DNA from: Crotophaga sulcirostris
Lineage: Eukaryota > Chordata > Aves > Cuculiformes > Crotophagidae
Length of the DNA: 64,000 nt
Reading direction: 5' to 3'
Assembly (NCBI GenBank): GCA_013397455.1
Contig: VYZB01000171.1
Coordinates: forward strand, 1,160,738-1,224,737
Numbering within the stretch: the stretch's first letter is position 1; each line of letters begins with the position of its first letter. Shown here in pieces: positions 1 through 10,211 of this stretch. Below the pieces are notes generated by a model. The model worked only from the letters and a program-made list of their open reading frames with translations. It was not told where the DNA came from and made no database searches. A program made the position numbers and the translations under genes.

Positions 1-560
1 GGCTGTTAGAGGTCATCCAGTCCAACCTCTCTGCAATAAGCAGATTCATCTTCAATTACATCAGGTTGCTCAATTCTCTGTCCAACCTGACCTTGAATGT
101 TTCCAAGGATGGGGCATCTAAAATCTCTCTACCAGTGTTTTCCTGCCCTCATTGTAAAAAAAAATCTTTCTAATATCTCGTCTAAATCTACCGGCTTTTA
201 GTTTAAAACCATTACCCTTTGTTCTACTGCTACAGACCCTATTAAGATGTTTGTCTCCATCTTTCTTGTAAGCCCCCCTTAAGTACTGAAAGAACACAGT
301 AAGGTCTCCCTGGATCTTTCTCTTCTCCAGGTTAAACAACCTAAACTCTCTCAGACTTTCCTTATAGGAGAGGTGTTCCATCCCTGTGATCATTTTTATT
401 GTCTTCCTCTGGATCAGCTCCAACAGGTCCATGTCTTTCCTGTACTGAGGATTCCAGAACTGGATGCAGTACGCCAGATAGAGTCTCACGAGAGCAGAGT
501 AGAGAGACTACCGGTAGAATTAACTCCCTCCACCTGCTGGCCACCCTTCTTTTATAATGA
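1..560 (-). mobile_element. CR1 LINE fragment, antisense, 3' part of ORF2 plus start of 3' UTR
   Basis: A non-LTR retrotransposon of the CR1 family lies on the minus strand; the window edge removes its 3' tail. Read on the minus strand, positions 489 to 118 hold an open frame of about 123 codons with the order expected of the end of CR1 reverse transcriptase: a YCIQFWNPQYRKD block, then IQRKTIKMI, LREFRLFNLEKRKIQGDL, a degenerate FFQYLRGAYKKDG, SRTKGNGFKLKAGRFRRDIRKIFFY and a final short stretch. On the + strand the 3' UTR side shows the usual 'gaggtcatccagtccaacctct' pattern at about 10-31. The 5' boundary is placed near 560, where similarity to CR1 stops after the 'cctgctggccacccttctttt' stretch. 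It is 5'-truncated, as nearly all avian CR1 copies are. The frame is open but no full RT domain remains, so it is not a functional gene. High confidence in the family; the exact subfamily was not determined. Confidence 0.92.
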
Positions 561-2117
561 ATTATTTTCCTGCATGACATGGTTCTAAGAAAAACTGTAG
601 AAGCTGAAGAGGGAGTAACAAATACAGAAATGCTTAAGGGCAAATCAACATGTAGAAACTCTTGGGGGCAAACCTACATGCTGCAACGTAATTCAGTTCA
701 ATCCCACATTATATTAAATGATCTTTGACTGAACATTATACTGACTTAGTCTATTGGCTTTTGGTATAAAAGTGACCATAGTGGAGAAAGCATTCACGAT
801 CTCTGCACATTTTTGTCTGCTACAGACTGGCACTGTGTGGGTTAACAGAAGGCATAGCACTATTGTACTGAGCAGCATCAGCTTCCTCACTTATTTCAGT
901 GAGGTCTTAATTCAGCTGCCCACTGATAATGATCAAAGATTAACATTTCAGCTGTTGTAACCTAGAGGGCATGGCATCACTCTGCGCAGTTTAGAGTGGG
1001 TGAAGTTGCATTTTGTTGCCAAGTAGGGAATGCTGTGGAGAGGTGCCCATCTATTGTTCCCCTTCTAGGAGACAAGCACGAAAAGCCTCAAGCCCAGGGA
1101 TAGATTCAGGGTCTGTAGTACACTGTGTCTGATGTCTTATTTATTATGTCAGTAAGAATTCATATTAGGCAAACTCAGAAAAAAATAGTAGTCCTCATAT
1201 TCCCCAAGCTTTTAAGACAAAATTCAGAATGCAACAGAATTTCAGAAAATGAACTATCAAATCTTACTGAAACTGAAAATAATGATAATTAGTATTTTTC
1301 CAACTATCTACTGTGCTTGTCAGGCACATTGTTGTATCTGAAGTATAGATTACAGCACTTGAAAAATAGGTTGTCCAATTCAAAAAATACATGTAAAGTA
1401 TGCTAAATATTTGGCAGAAAATAAACCCAGGCAAATCTCATGTCAATGTACTATGTCCAACATAGGAAATAGCATTTCCTGCCAAAAATGCCAATCCATG
1501 ATACAAGTCATTTATTTACTGGTGAATTGATTATTTTAGTTCCATTCTGAGATATCAGAAACAACTGTAAACAAACCCTCCACAGTTCTATTTGACTGAT
1601 GTTCAAACCAAAGTAAGATCTGAAAGCACAGCAGATGTGCTTCCCCTAAAGTTTTTTCTGTTACAAGGCTCTAAGTCAAAGGATATGCTGTCTGGCTCAC
1701 AAGTCAGGGAGGTATAGATCAGTACATTTAAAGCTCAGAGTAAAATAGAAAGTTGTTTTGTAATTGTCTTTGAAAACCAATAGGATGTGATGCATAAAGA
1801 AAAGCAGAAAATACACATGGATAGATCTTCAGCTGATGTAAATAAATATTTCTCAAAGGAGCTATGTTGCAATGCTCTAAGTTTTCGGGCTTTTTTTTTA
1901 TTTTTAAATTGAGTTGTCAATTGAATCCTCCCTCAGACATCCTCAAGTGTTTGAAAAACATTTCAGTACATCTCTGTGTGATGGTCACCTTCATGAAACT
2001 CTCCTATGCTTGAAAGTCTGCAAACACTTGATGATGAGTACCACATGGATCATGATTGTACTGCCATACAGTACCACTATGCCAGTATTGTGTAATAAAC
2101 CAGGATGCATGGATACT
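561..2117. other. AT-rich non-coding stretch, nothing recognised
   Basis: No exon, RNA gene or repeat family was recognised. Open frames are under 70 codons and have no motif. Homopolymer runs are short. Confidence 0.6.
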
Positions 2118-2325
2118 TGATGTAAATCATCTGGTGAAAACAAGGAATAGTGAGGTGATAAAGGTTGCTGATGGCAAAGTTTTTCAGAATAATTAAATCT
2201 ACAGTGAGCTGTGAAGAGCTGCAGAAAGCTTTCACATTACTGGAGAGACAGGGCGATAAAATTGCAAATGAAATTCAATGTTGATAAAAGCCAAGTACTG
2301 AGGAAAAAATAAACCTAACTCTACA
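2118..2325 (+). mobile_element. Ancient CR1-superfamily LINE fragment, RT palm region
   Basis: A heavily decayed + strand LINE relic. At 2164-2187 the codons read VADGKVFQ, which aligns with the (F/Y)ADDTKLF catalytic block of CR1/L2-type reverse transcriptases; the second catalytic Asp is lost (D to G). About 70 bp later, 2259-2297 reads KLQMKFNVDKSQV, matching the WQMKFNVDKCKV block that follows the active site in this group. Between them 'gagctgtgaagagctgcagaaagc' corresponds to the DCEELQ-type stretch. Frameshifts and stops separate the blocks, so it is a pseudogene. The pattern resembles the old amniote-wide CR1/L3-like elements known from turtles and crocodilians rather than young chicken-type CR1. 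The name is by recollection of the family pattern; the relation to the RT palm is well supported by two blocks in the right order and spacing. Confidence 0.82.
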
Positions 2326-3159
2326 TTTTCTAGTGGTAGTCTACCTCCACTTCACTGATACCAGCTGTCATTTTTTCAGAGATGATCTAATTGATACATA
2401 TTTAACTAAACTCTGAGCAATCGGTCTGTGCTTGTCTTGAGCTTTGAAAGCTGCTGTTTTTCTTTCAGATCTGAATATCTTATGTGCTCAAGAGCTGGTT
2501 TTTATTTTTCAAACTATACGAGTTGTCTAATGAAAGTTATTAGTTCTACTTACAAATCTCATCCCACTTAACTGCATATACATAATGAGCTCTTCTCACT
2601 GTATCCCTTGAAGGCATCCTTGTTTTTTCTAGACCCAATCAAGAGCCACTAATGAACTTCATACATAAATGGTATGTATATGTTTGCATAAAATATGGCT
2701 GTAAATCTGCATGTTTATACAAAATATCAAGTCTGATGTACTGGAAAGATTCACACACAGACTGATTAAGCAGTTTCTCAGCTGAAAACAACATTTTTCC
2801 CTCCAAAAGCTAAGAATTTCAGTGTTTTGCTGAAAGGAGGAGTTATGTTGGAGAAGGGGGACAGTCAGTACTGCAGCAAAAGACAGAACAAACTGTCTCT
2901 TGAATAAGCCACAGCTAATGGGTGTTTCTGCAGGACACAAATTCACAATATATTGTTCCATAATATCACAAGAATAAAAATACACAGTGCCATGTCAGCT
3001 GCACAAAACACTAGAAGGGCTGGTCTATGGAAAAAAGCCTTGCATGTGTCAAAAAAACTCTGCAGGCCCCAGCAATACGGTGGGGAATGTAGTTCAATCC
3101 AAATAGTCCAGGAGAAGCTTATGAGAACTCTAATTTTTTTTTTTACCACGTTCACAGGA
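2326..3159. other. Interposed sequence splitting an old LINE
   Basis: About 834 bp of sequence with no recognised similarity separates two consecutive pieces of the old LINE, which in intact elements should be only some tens of bases apart. It is AT-rich, with open frames of up to about 108 codons on the minus strand that carry no known motif. I see no convincing terminal repeats: only a 6-bp inverted match (GTGGTA near 2334, TACCAC near 3145). It could be an unrecognised insertion, or the flanks could come from two LINE copies. Confidence 0.45.
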
Positions 3160-3450
3160 AAGTGATGTTAACGTCATTGTGATTAGCTCTCTGAAAACAC
3201 TGTCTCAGTGCTCAGCAGCAGACGGTAATAAAATATTATGAACTACTGGAAAAGGAGCAGAGGACAGAACAGAGAGCATTGTTAGGACACCATATAAATA
3301 TCTTATGTACGCATAGCTTGAAAACTACACAGAGTTCTGCTTATCTCATCTTTGATGGCACCATTTAAGTAGAAGGAAAGTTGTCCAGGATGATGAGGGA
3401 TGTGGAACAGCTACCATTGCTCAGCAGACCAATGAGGACTCACTGCAGGG
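3160..3450 (+). mobile_element. Ancient CR1-superfamily LINE fragment, post-palm RT region
   Basis: This continues the element at 2118-2325. Codons at 3173-3237 read VIVISSLKTLSQCSAADGNKIL, matching the GVIVDSSLKTSTQCAAAVKKANRML-type block that follows the RT palm in CR1/L3-like LINEs. Further on, 'acagaacagagagcattgtt' and 'accatataaatatcttatgt' fit the segment leading to the PLYKTMV block, and 3396-3440 ('ggatgtggaacagctaccat' onwards) fits the MI(R/K)GMEQLPY-type stretch with the SL-R-L continuation. Frameshifts are frequent. The order and + orientation agree with the upstream fragment, which argues for one original copy that was later interrupted. The 3' limit near 3450 is approximate. 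Confidence 0.78.
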
Positions 3451-4602
3451 AGTTTCTGAGGGACTTAAGGGTGTACTGTAGGCAAAGTCATGGAGGACAG
3501 ATTAAACATGGAAGCCTGGATGCAACCTCCAATGTGAGAAGGCCTTAAATCACTAACTGCTGGAAGCATGAGGGATCTTACTACACTCACCTTAGTTCAC
3601 TCTTCTCCTAAGCAGACACTACAAGTGAGTGCTGTAAATGGGCTCCAAGACCAAGAATTCACCCTGCCATGGTGCAGTCGAGCTTTTCTTGTGCTAGCAC
3701 GAGCCCACAACAGTTCATTCAAACATAGAGGACAGGGACAGGAATGCTCTCATTTGCTGGGAGAGAGTTTCAACTCTTAGAGTGCTGGAAAGGATTTCTG
3801 GATCTGTTTCCAGGGTGTTCTAAAAGAGAGGCCTAGGCCACAAAGCACTGGTCAAAGATCTTGTGCCTTTAATGCATCACCGTGGTTGGTCAAATCTTCC
3901 TTGTGGGTGGATTTAGGACAAGTTTTGTTCCTCTTGGCTTTTCCAGCTAGAAAAGGCTCTCTCATGTCTCTTGGACAAAGTTTTGGTGTCCTGGTGGGAA
4001 ATCTTACCACATAACTGAAGGTTAATAACAGTAGCAGGACTCCAGGAATGAAAATGAGGAGAAGAGCCCTAGGAACCAACCTAGCCCAGCTACAATAACC
4101 ACTGCCCTAGGAGTGGCCCAAGAATGAAGCGGCACAAGAAAACCTAGGAAACCAGCAAGCCTTGTTAGCTAACCAGAAGAAATATCACTTAGCAGATGTC
4201 TGTTTCAAGTGCTGAATGTTCCTCAGAGGAAGCTGTTTCTTCTTCGCTTTAGCTCGAACAGTGTTAGTCTTCACTACAGTCATTATTAATGTATGCTCTA
4301 TGTGATTCCCAAAAGAGTGTGGTGGTGGGGAGAATGATTTATATATGCATTTCCTCCTGCTTTGCAGACTAAAATAGTCCTATTATGCATCATTAACCGA
4401 CAGCTCTTGGTACACAGGAATAATAAATCAGCACCTCACCAAAACAAAGAAAGAAGTTATGTACAGTACACATAATCTCAGAAATATTGACTCTCAGTTT
4501 TACTGCTGGGTAATATAGATGAGCCACATGAAAGAGTAATGGTATTCACAAAGCTCTGAGTTCTGTGATTTGCACTGTCCAAAAAAAAATGTTTGAAATG
4601 AA
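3451..4602. other. Non-coding stretch, nothing recognised
   Basis: No exon or repeat family was recognised. Short open frames on both strands have no motif. It may include further decayed LINE sequence just after 3450 that I could not align by eye. Confidence 0.5.
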
Positions 4603-4632
4603 ACACACACACACACAAAAAAAAAAAAAAAA
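4603..4632. repeat. (AC)7 microsatellite joined to an A16 run
   Basis: Seven AC units are followed directly by an uninterrupted run of sixteen A. A simple compound microsatellite. Confidence 0.95.
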
Positions 4633-7600
4633 GAAAAATGCAGCAGTAATTAAAGCCTCCAAATGTTGGATGTATATTGGTTGAACACCATAAACAGTTC
4701 ATTCATAAAACTGGCACTCACAAAACAGACAAACTATAGTCTTTGAAATTATTTTGCATTTTATACCTTTCTTGTTACATTTTTTCAGGGATGTTTGTGA
4801 TTTTCTATTGCTCTCTGAGGGGGAAGGGAAGGTGGGCCACTCAAGTTATATGAAATAGGTATACTAGAAGCATGGATTGAGGACTAATTTGCTCCCTACT
4901 TACATTGCTGTTGCAATCTGAACTATATAAGGTGCAGACTATGAGTCCAAGCAGAGACTTAGTTTTGCTTTGTCTGCACATAGTGGTATGCTCTCCAGAA
5001 CATTGAGACTTTAATGTATTTTACTTTTCTAAGCCCACCGTTCTTTTTTTTTTTTCCTCTTCCAAGGTAGAATTACAATGAACTAATGCCCTGACTTTTT
5101 AAATTAGAAAATGGAACAGTTTAAACAGTACAAAATGCTTAGACTATGCTAACACATTTAGAGGTCACATTTGCCTGTGCTTAGTTTCTCACACTCACAT
5201 ATACATATCCACACACATCTTGCAAGGACTCAGGAGGAAAATAAAATACTTTTAATTGTATTACCAGACAGCAGGAACAATCTCATGTCTTTCAGACAGA
5301 GGTAAGCTCCATGGGCTGACTGAGACTGAGCGGGATAGAGCTGCCCTTTGTTATTTCTACACAGATGTGCCTTCAAGCAAGCTCCAAATCTGTGTTGGCA
5401 TGCAACCAGCTACTTCAGAATTGCATCCAAACCTTTGCTCTCTTCCCGTTAGTTCTGGGCAGCTGGTGGACAATTCCTGCCATTGGCAGCTCTGGCGGAG
5501 GGAGGCTGAGTCACCAGCCCAGCCGGGTACATATTGTGCTGGTCCAGAGCTCAACTCTAGAGGGTGAACAAGTGGCTTCTGTGCCAGCCTGTCCCAGACC
5601 ACCTGCTGGGGCTCAAAGGGAAAGTGGAAGGGCTCCAGCCCTGGTCTTGGACCTGGGCACTGCCCACGTGGCAGGAGATGGTCTATGTTTCACATTGGCT
5701 GCTCTGCCTCAGTCTCTTGGGAGTGTATCAACTCAAGAGTGCAAGTTTTGTAGACTTTTCCATTTTGAAACAGGCCATGCTAAGATCTCTTGCAGAGTTC
5801 CCTGGGAACTAAGCAATACTGCCTTCAGCCCAACCTTCTTCCAAAGTCAAATTCCGTTCAGATTTTGAAACAACTCAGGATTACATCCTGGTCTGAACCT
5901 TCTGCAATGAACCAACAGCAGAAAAATCTTGATGAGAACCACAGGGTTGCTGCTTTCAGAGCTGAACTTACAGTGCCTGGTCAGAGGAGTACGACTAAAG
6001 ATACATTTGCATAAAGTTCTTGCTCAAATTTAGCAAATTTGGGTAAATTGTAATTCTCCGTCTATTGACTTCAAGCAATTAAGTCTTAGAACCTAAATTA
6101 ACTATTTCTGATGAAACATGACACATTACTACAGCTGTGAAAAGTATTAGTTCCACAATAAGTGTACTGGAATATCCTAAATAATAATGAACACTTAAGA
6201 ATCTTGGGTTTACTTGGAAGGCTATTTTTTTCCCCTTCACATCTAATAACTGAGCATATCGCCTTTAAAATAATTTCTTTAGTCAAATTACCCTGTATAA
6301 TAAATGTACCTGGTTTTAACTTCTAAGAAGGATTCCTTAAAAATTCTTATTTGATAGATTCTTATATATTTTTGTTTTAATAAAATGGCAGGTAGTTATT
6401 CCATCTCTTTTTCTGTTGTTATGGTGAAATTATTCTACATGATTATGGCTTGACCGCAGATGTATTCTCATCATCAGACACATAATACTACAGTTTTTTT
6501 CTGGAAAAGTATCAATTTTCTTTTTTAGCAGCACATGACAATAGTTGTAGCTAGAAGAATACATCAATCTCCTTTTCCAGATTAAAAAAAGAATTGCTGA
6601 CTTTTATAAGTTTTTTTTTGTATTGCAACTTACCGCCTTCTCCCCAAAAGTGCTACAGGGCATATTGTGAGTCTTGAAAATTTTGATTCACATATCTAGA
6701 AAGGAACAATGTTTAGAAAGAAAAACTCTCCAAAACAAATTGCTTTAGGGGAGGGGGCTAAATCAAGTATTCATGAAAACAACTGTTGTGGAGTTCCATA
6801 GGCTGAGTCGTGGGGCACAGGCCACTGGTACATGAAGGAATAAATGGAGAGGTGATGAAATGCATTAAATTCATCTTCCTAGAGCAGGCTGAGATTTACT
6901 TGCAGATGTTCCAGCCAGCTGGAATACCACAGAAAAGCCCTGAGGTTCTGCTTACACCCAGCGTTTTAGGAGGCACCACCCTCAGTTGTTATTAAATATA
7001 CAGTCCCATGGAAGAAACTTTTAAATGCAAGAAGATGATTAAGAGGAAGATTGTGACATTTAGTTACAGGTCTGAAATGATGATGGTGTCTTTCTCAGGA
7101 TAGCTCCAAACAGGTCATGCCTGAGGTTGTGCAGTCCTTTCCGCATGGCTTCAAGCCCTGAAACGTGGTAATCTTCCCATCTGTGATTTTCCCTATGCAT
7201 ATTTCCACCTAAAGCAGAATTTAATGCATTTTTTGCTTTGTCTTGCCTTTTATTTGAACATTAACACCCAAAGTAAAGATTTGAGGAATACATATATTAT
7301 TTATCCATTTTGCCTGACACAGAGGGCTTTCCTCAGGTGTGTGCTGTAATGCTTCTACTGTTGTGTTGGATGGAATGGCAGATGGGAGGAAGGAGTTTGC
7401 CTTTTCCATTATCAACTTCCTCAATCTTGAGCTGAAATTACAAGAAGTAATAGGAGAAATCCTTAGAGCTGTCGTTAGGGGAATGATGAGAGTTATTGAA
7501 TCTGATGGTTGTCCACTCAAGTGAACTGTTTGAGACAGTATCTGCAATTGACTGGACTTTGGAAAGAAAGGAGGAGATGAGAAATAGGATATTTGGGGGG

Positions 7601-9862
7601 ACACTATCATCATTTGATTAGGCTAATTAGGAATCTCCTAAAAAGGAGACAAAAAAAAAGACTGCTCTTTTTAAAAAAAAGGTGGAAAGATAAAAAAAAA
7701 ATTGCCAGATTGGATGAAAAAAATAGTCTTCCAGAAAACATATGTGCTAGAGAGAGAATGCTTGTTTCTTTTCTTTCTTAATCACAAGGAATAAAAGGCT
7801 GTTGTAAAACCAGAGATAGGGAAAAGACTAAGAGTTTAGCATTTTTTCTTCAAAGTTATATATGGGGCTCTTGATAAAGTCTGTAGTCTACTTCAACTCT
7901 AATGTTGGATCCTTGAACTCAGAAGATTCATCGCAAGGGAGTTATGGGAAAGAGTGCTCTGAAGCTGACAAGATTTTTGTGAAGAGGATCAGATCTATTT
8001 CAGGGAGCCAAAGGCAGGTGACAGTTTATTAAAAGGCTTAAAGCAACTCTGGAAACAAGAAAAGGAATCTAACGAACCTCAAACCCCAGGGCGAGCAGCA
8101 GCTTACTCAAGTCTAAAAAAGATCTGAAGGTGCATGGGCACAGTCTTAAGGTGCCCGGTGGGGATCTCAACTCAGTATTGTACAGCTGAGGATTTCTAGC
8201 TTTTGGTCCAATTGAAGTCTTTGCAATTCTGTTCTTGTTTCTAGCTTGCTGTTCATGTAGATATTAGGATATTTCTTGATCTCTATAATTAGCATAGCAA
8301 AGCACATGAATGTTCCCATTTAGAGCAATGAGTCTATTTGCATGCTTAAATGCTTTGTTTGACAGGGTTTATGAACCCAATCCAGCAGCACTCAGTGAGG
8401 ACAATGAAAATCTTTCCCCTGATGTGAACGGATAGTGGTTTAGGTCTGGTAAAGGTAACTATTTATGCTTGCCAGGCTGTTATGGGAAATAAGCACAGTC
8501 CTTTTATGAGAAGGAAGTACAATAATAGCATAACAAGAAACCAAGTCCCTCAGGCTTTCAACATTCTTCCCAATGAATGAAGCCTTATAATTACCACCCC
8601 TACCTGTGAGAGCTTGCTAATATTGCATGGGTAAGACTCAGATTTTAATATCTCTCTTTCAAAAAGAGCAATAACAACAACAAATAAACTCCTGTGAGCA
8701 GCCTGTGGCTTAGAAATAATGCTGTGTTCCTGACACTATTACCTTACATGCAAATATTTTTCTCTCCTTTGCTCTATGGTTCTCTTTCTTGGTTTGCTCA
8801 GCTGGTAACTTGAATATGCTGATGATCTAATGCAAATGACTTAGCTACCCCTATAGGCACATCTCACCACAGCTTCTTAGGTAAAAGGATCAGAAGAGGA
8901 TAAACCCCAAAGGATTTACTCGTTAAAAGCTGCATTGCTTTGCCTGAGAAGACTGAGCAGAGGACTGAGAAACATTCTTAGTGTTCAGCTATGCCACCCT
9001 TCCAGCCAGTTAATTTGGGCACACAATATTTTCCCTCACTGTCTGAAACAGATAATATAACAATTATGAGCTCCTTTCAGAAGAGCTGTTATTGTGAAGA
9101 AAGTAACATTTGAAATACTTAAGACAAAGAATACAGTTAATTACTGTATACTTATGGAAGCATGTTGAGATTATGATTCTGGTCTTCACTACTCTTCAAG
9201 GGTTCAAAAGCATTGAGTTAATGGTACTTGGGTGGTGTACATACTTTAATTTTCTGCTTTACTCACACCTCAGCATAATGAGCAAATTTCCCAGGTAGGA
9301 AGGTACGTTTGGGATGTTTGACCAAACTCAACTCATTCTAGTGAACTTGCTATTTTTTACAAAATTGTTTTATAGATCAATCCAGAAAAGGCCATAAAAG
9401 TGTGACAGGTCCTGTTGATTTAAACTATAGTTGCCTGGATGTCTTCAGTTATTTTTCTCACTTGGTGACAGAGACATACTACACTATGTGCCTTCTAGTG
9501 ACACTGAATTGCACCCTCAGACATACTTTAGTAAAGTTAACCAGGAAGAGAGCTTTGTTTATTTCTAAGTGAAAAGATCTCCGCCCCTGATGGCTCTTGG
9601 CCATAGTAGCATTTCAGCATAAATCTTCCCCAAGGTGCAAAGGAAAACTGCATTTTCGCTTCCTGTTTTGTCTTTGTCGATGACATTTCAGTTTCCTGCA
9701 GAGCATGGTGGAGGTTACAAGGCTGGAGGGAGGCACTGGGTTACTGGCAGGACCAGCAGGAGTAAGGTGGGGATCAGCTGATGTTTTGATGTCCAAAAAA
9801 TAATAGACATGCAAGGGCAGCTATTCCTGTGTTAGCCATCATAATCCTTTGCTCATGAGCTT
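4633..9862. other. Non-coding stretch with one GC-richer block
   Basis: No gene recognised. Positions 5256-5868 are less AT-rich than the surroundings and are open in several overlapping frames on both strands, the longest being 167 codons at 5365-5868 (+). That protein has no recognisable domain, and simultaneous openness of several frames is what a stop-poor, GC-richer block gives by chance. A second block, 7221-7613, is open on the minus strand for 130 codons and partly on the + strand, also without motif. The remainder is AT-rich with short homopolymer runs, for example A runs at 7648-7700. Confidence 0.5.
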
Positions 9863-10211
9863 TGCTCTCTACAACTACCTAAAAGGAGGTTGTAGTCAAG
9901 CAGGCGTTGGTCTCTTCTCACAGGTGACCAGTGACAGAACTAGAGGGCACGGACTTAAACTTCATCAGGGGAGGTTTAGACTTGATGTTAGGAAGAAGTT
10001 CTTCACTGAAAGGGTGATTGGCCACTGGAATGCGCTGCCCAGGGAGGTGGTGGAGTCGCCAACCCTGGATGTGTTTAAGGGAAGACTGGATGAGGCACTC
10101 AGTGCCATGGTTTAGGTGATGAGATGGTGTTAGTGTTGGCTTATAGGTTGGACATGATGATCTCAGAGGTCTCTTCCAACCTGGTTATACTGTGATACTG
10201 TGATACTGTGA
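9863..10211 (+). mobile_element. CR1 LINE, 5'-truncated copy with TACTGTGA-type tail
   Basis: A sense-strand CR1 copy of about 350 bp. It enters the element in the C-terminal part of RT: the frame ending at 10115 reads [74 protein letters not shown] and stops, which is the canonical CR1 ORF2 end. A short 3' UTR follows, with 'gttggacatgatgatctcag', 'ctcttccaacctgg', and a tail of about two and a half copies of an eight-base unit (TGATACTG) ending near 10211. The open frame from 9863 to the stop has no interruption, so this copy is fairly young compared with the other LINE relics here. It shares its subfamily features with 24758-24987. It cannot be autonomous, because nearly all of ORF2 is absent. 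Confidence 0.95.

Noticed and set aside
2326..3159. Possible DNA transposon with inverted ends GTGGTA/TACCAC
   Set aside because: Only six bases of inverted match, no clear target-site duplication and no transposase; kept only as an unexplained interposed sequence.
5365..5868. Longest open frame of the window (167 codons, +)
   Set aside because: No domain or family motif is visible, other frames on both strands are open over the same bases, and no start or splice context supports it. Probably chance in a GC-richer block.
7221..7613. 130-codon minus-strand open frame with an overlapping + strand frame
   Set aside because: No recognisable motif and no gene context; both strands are open, so coding is not supported.
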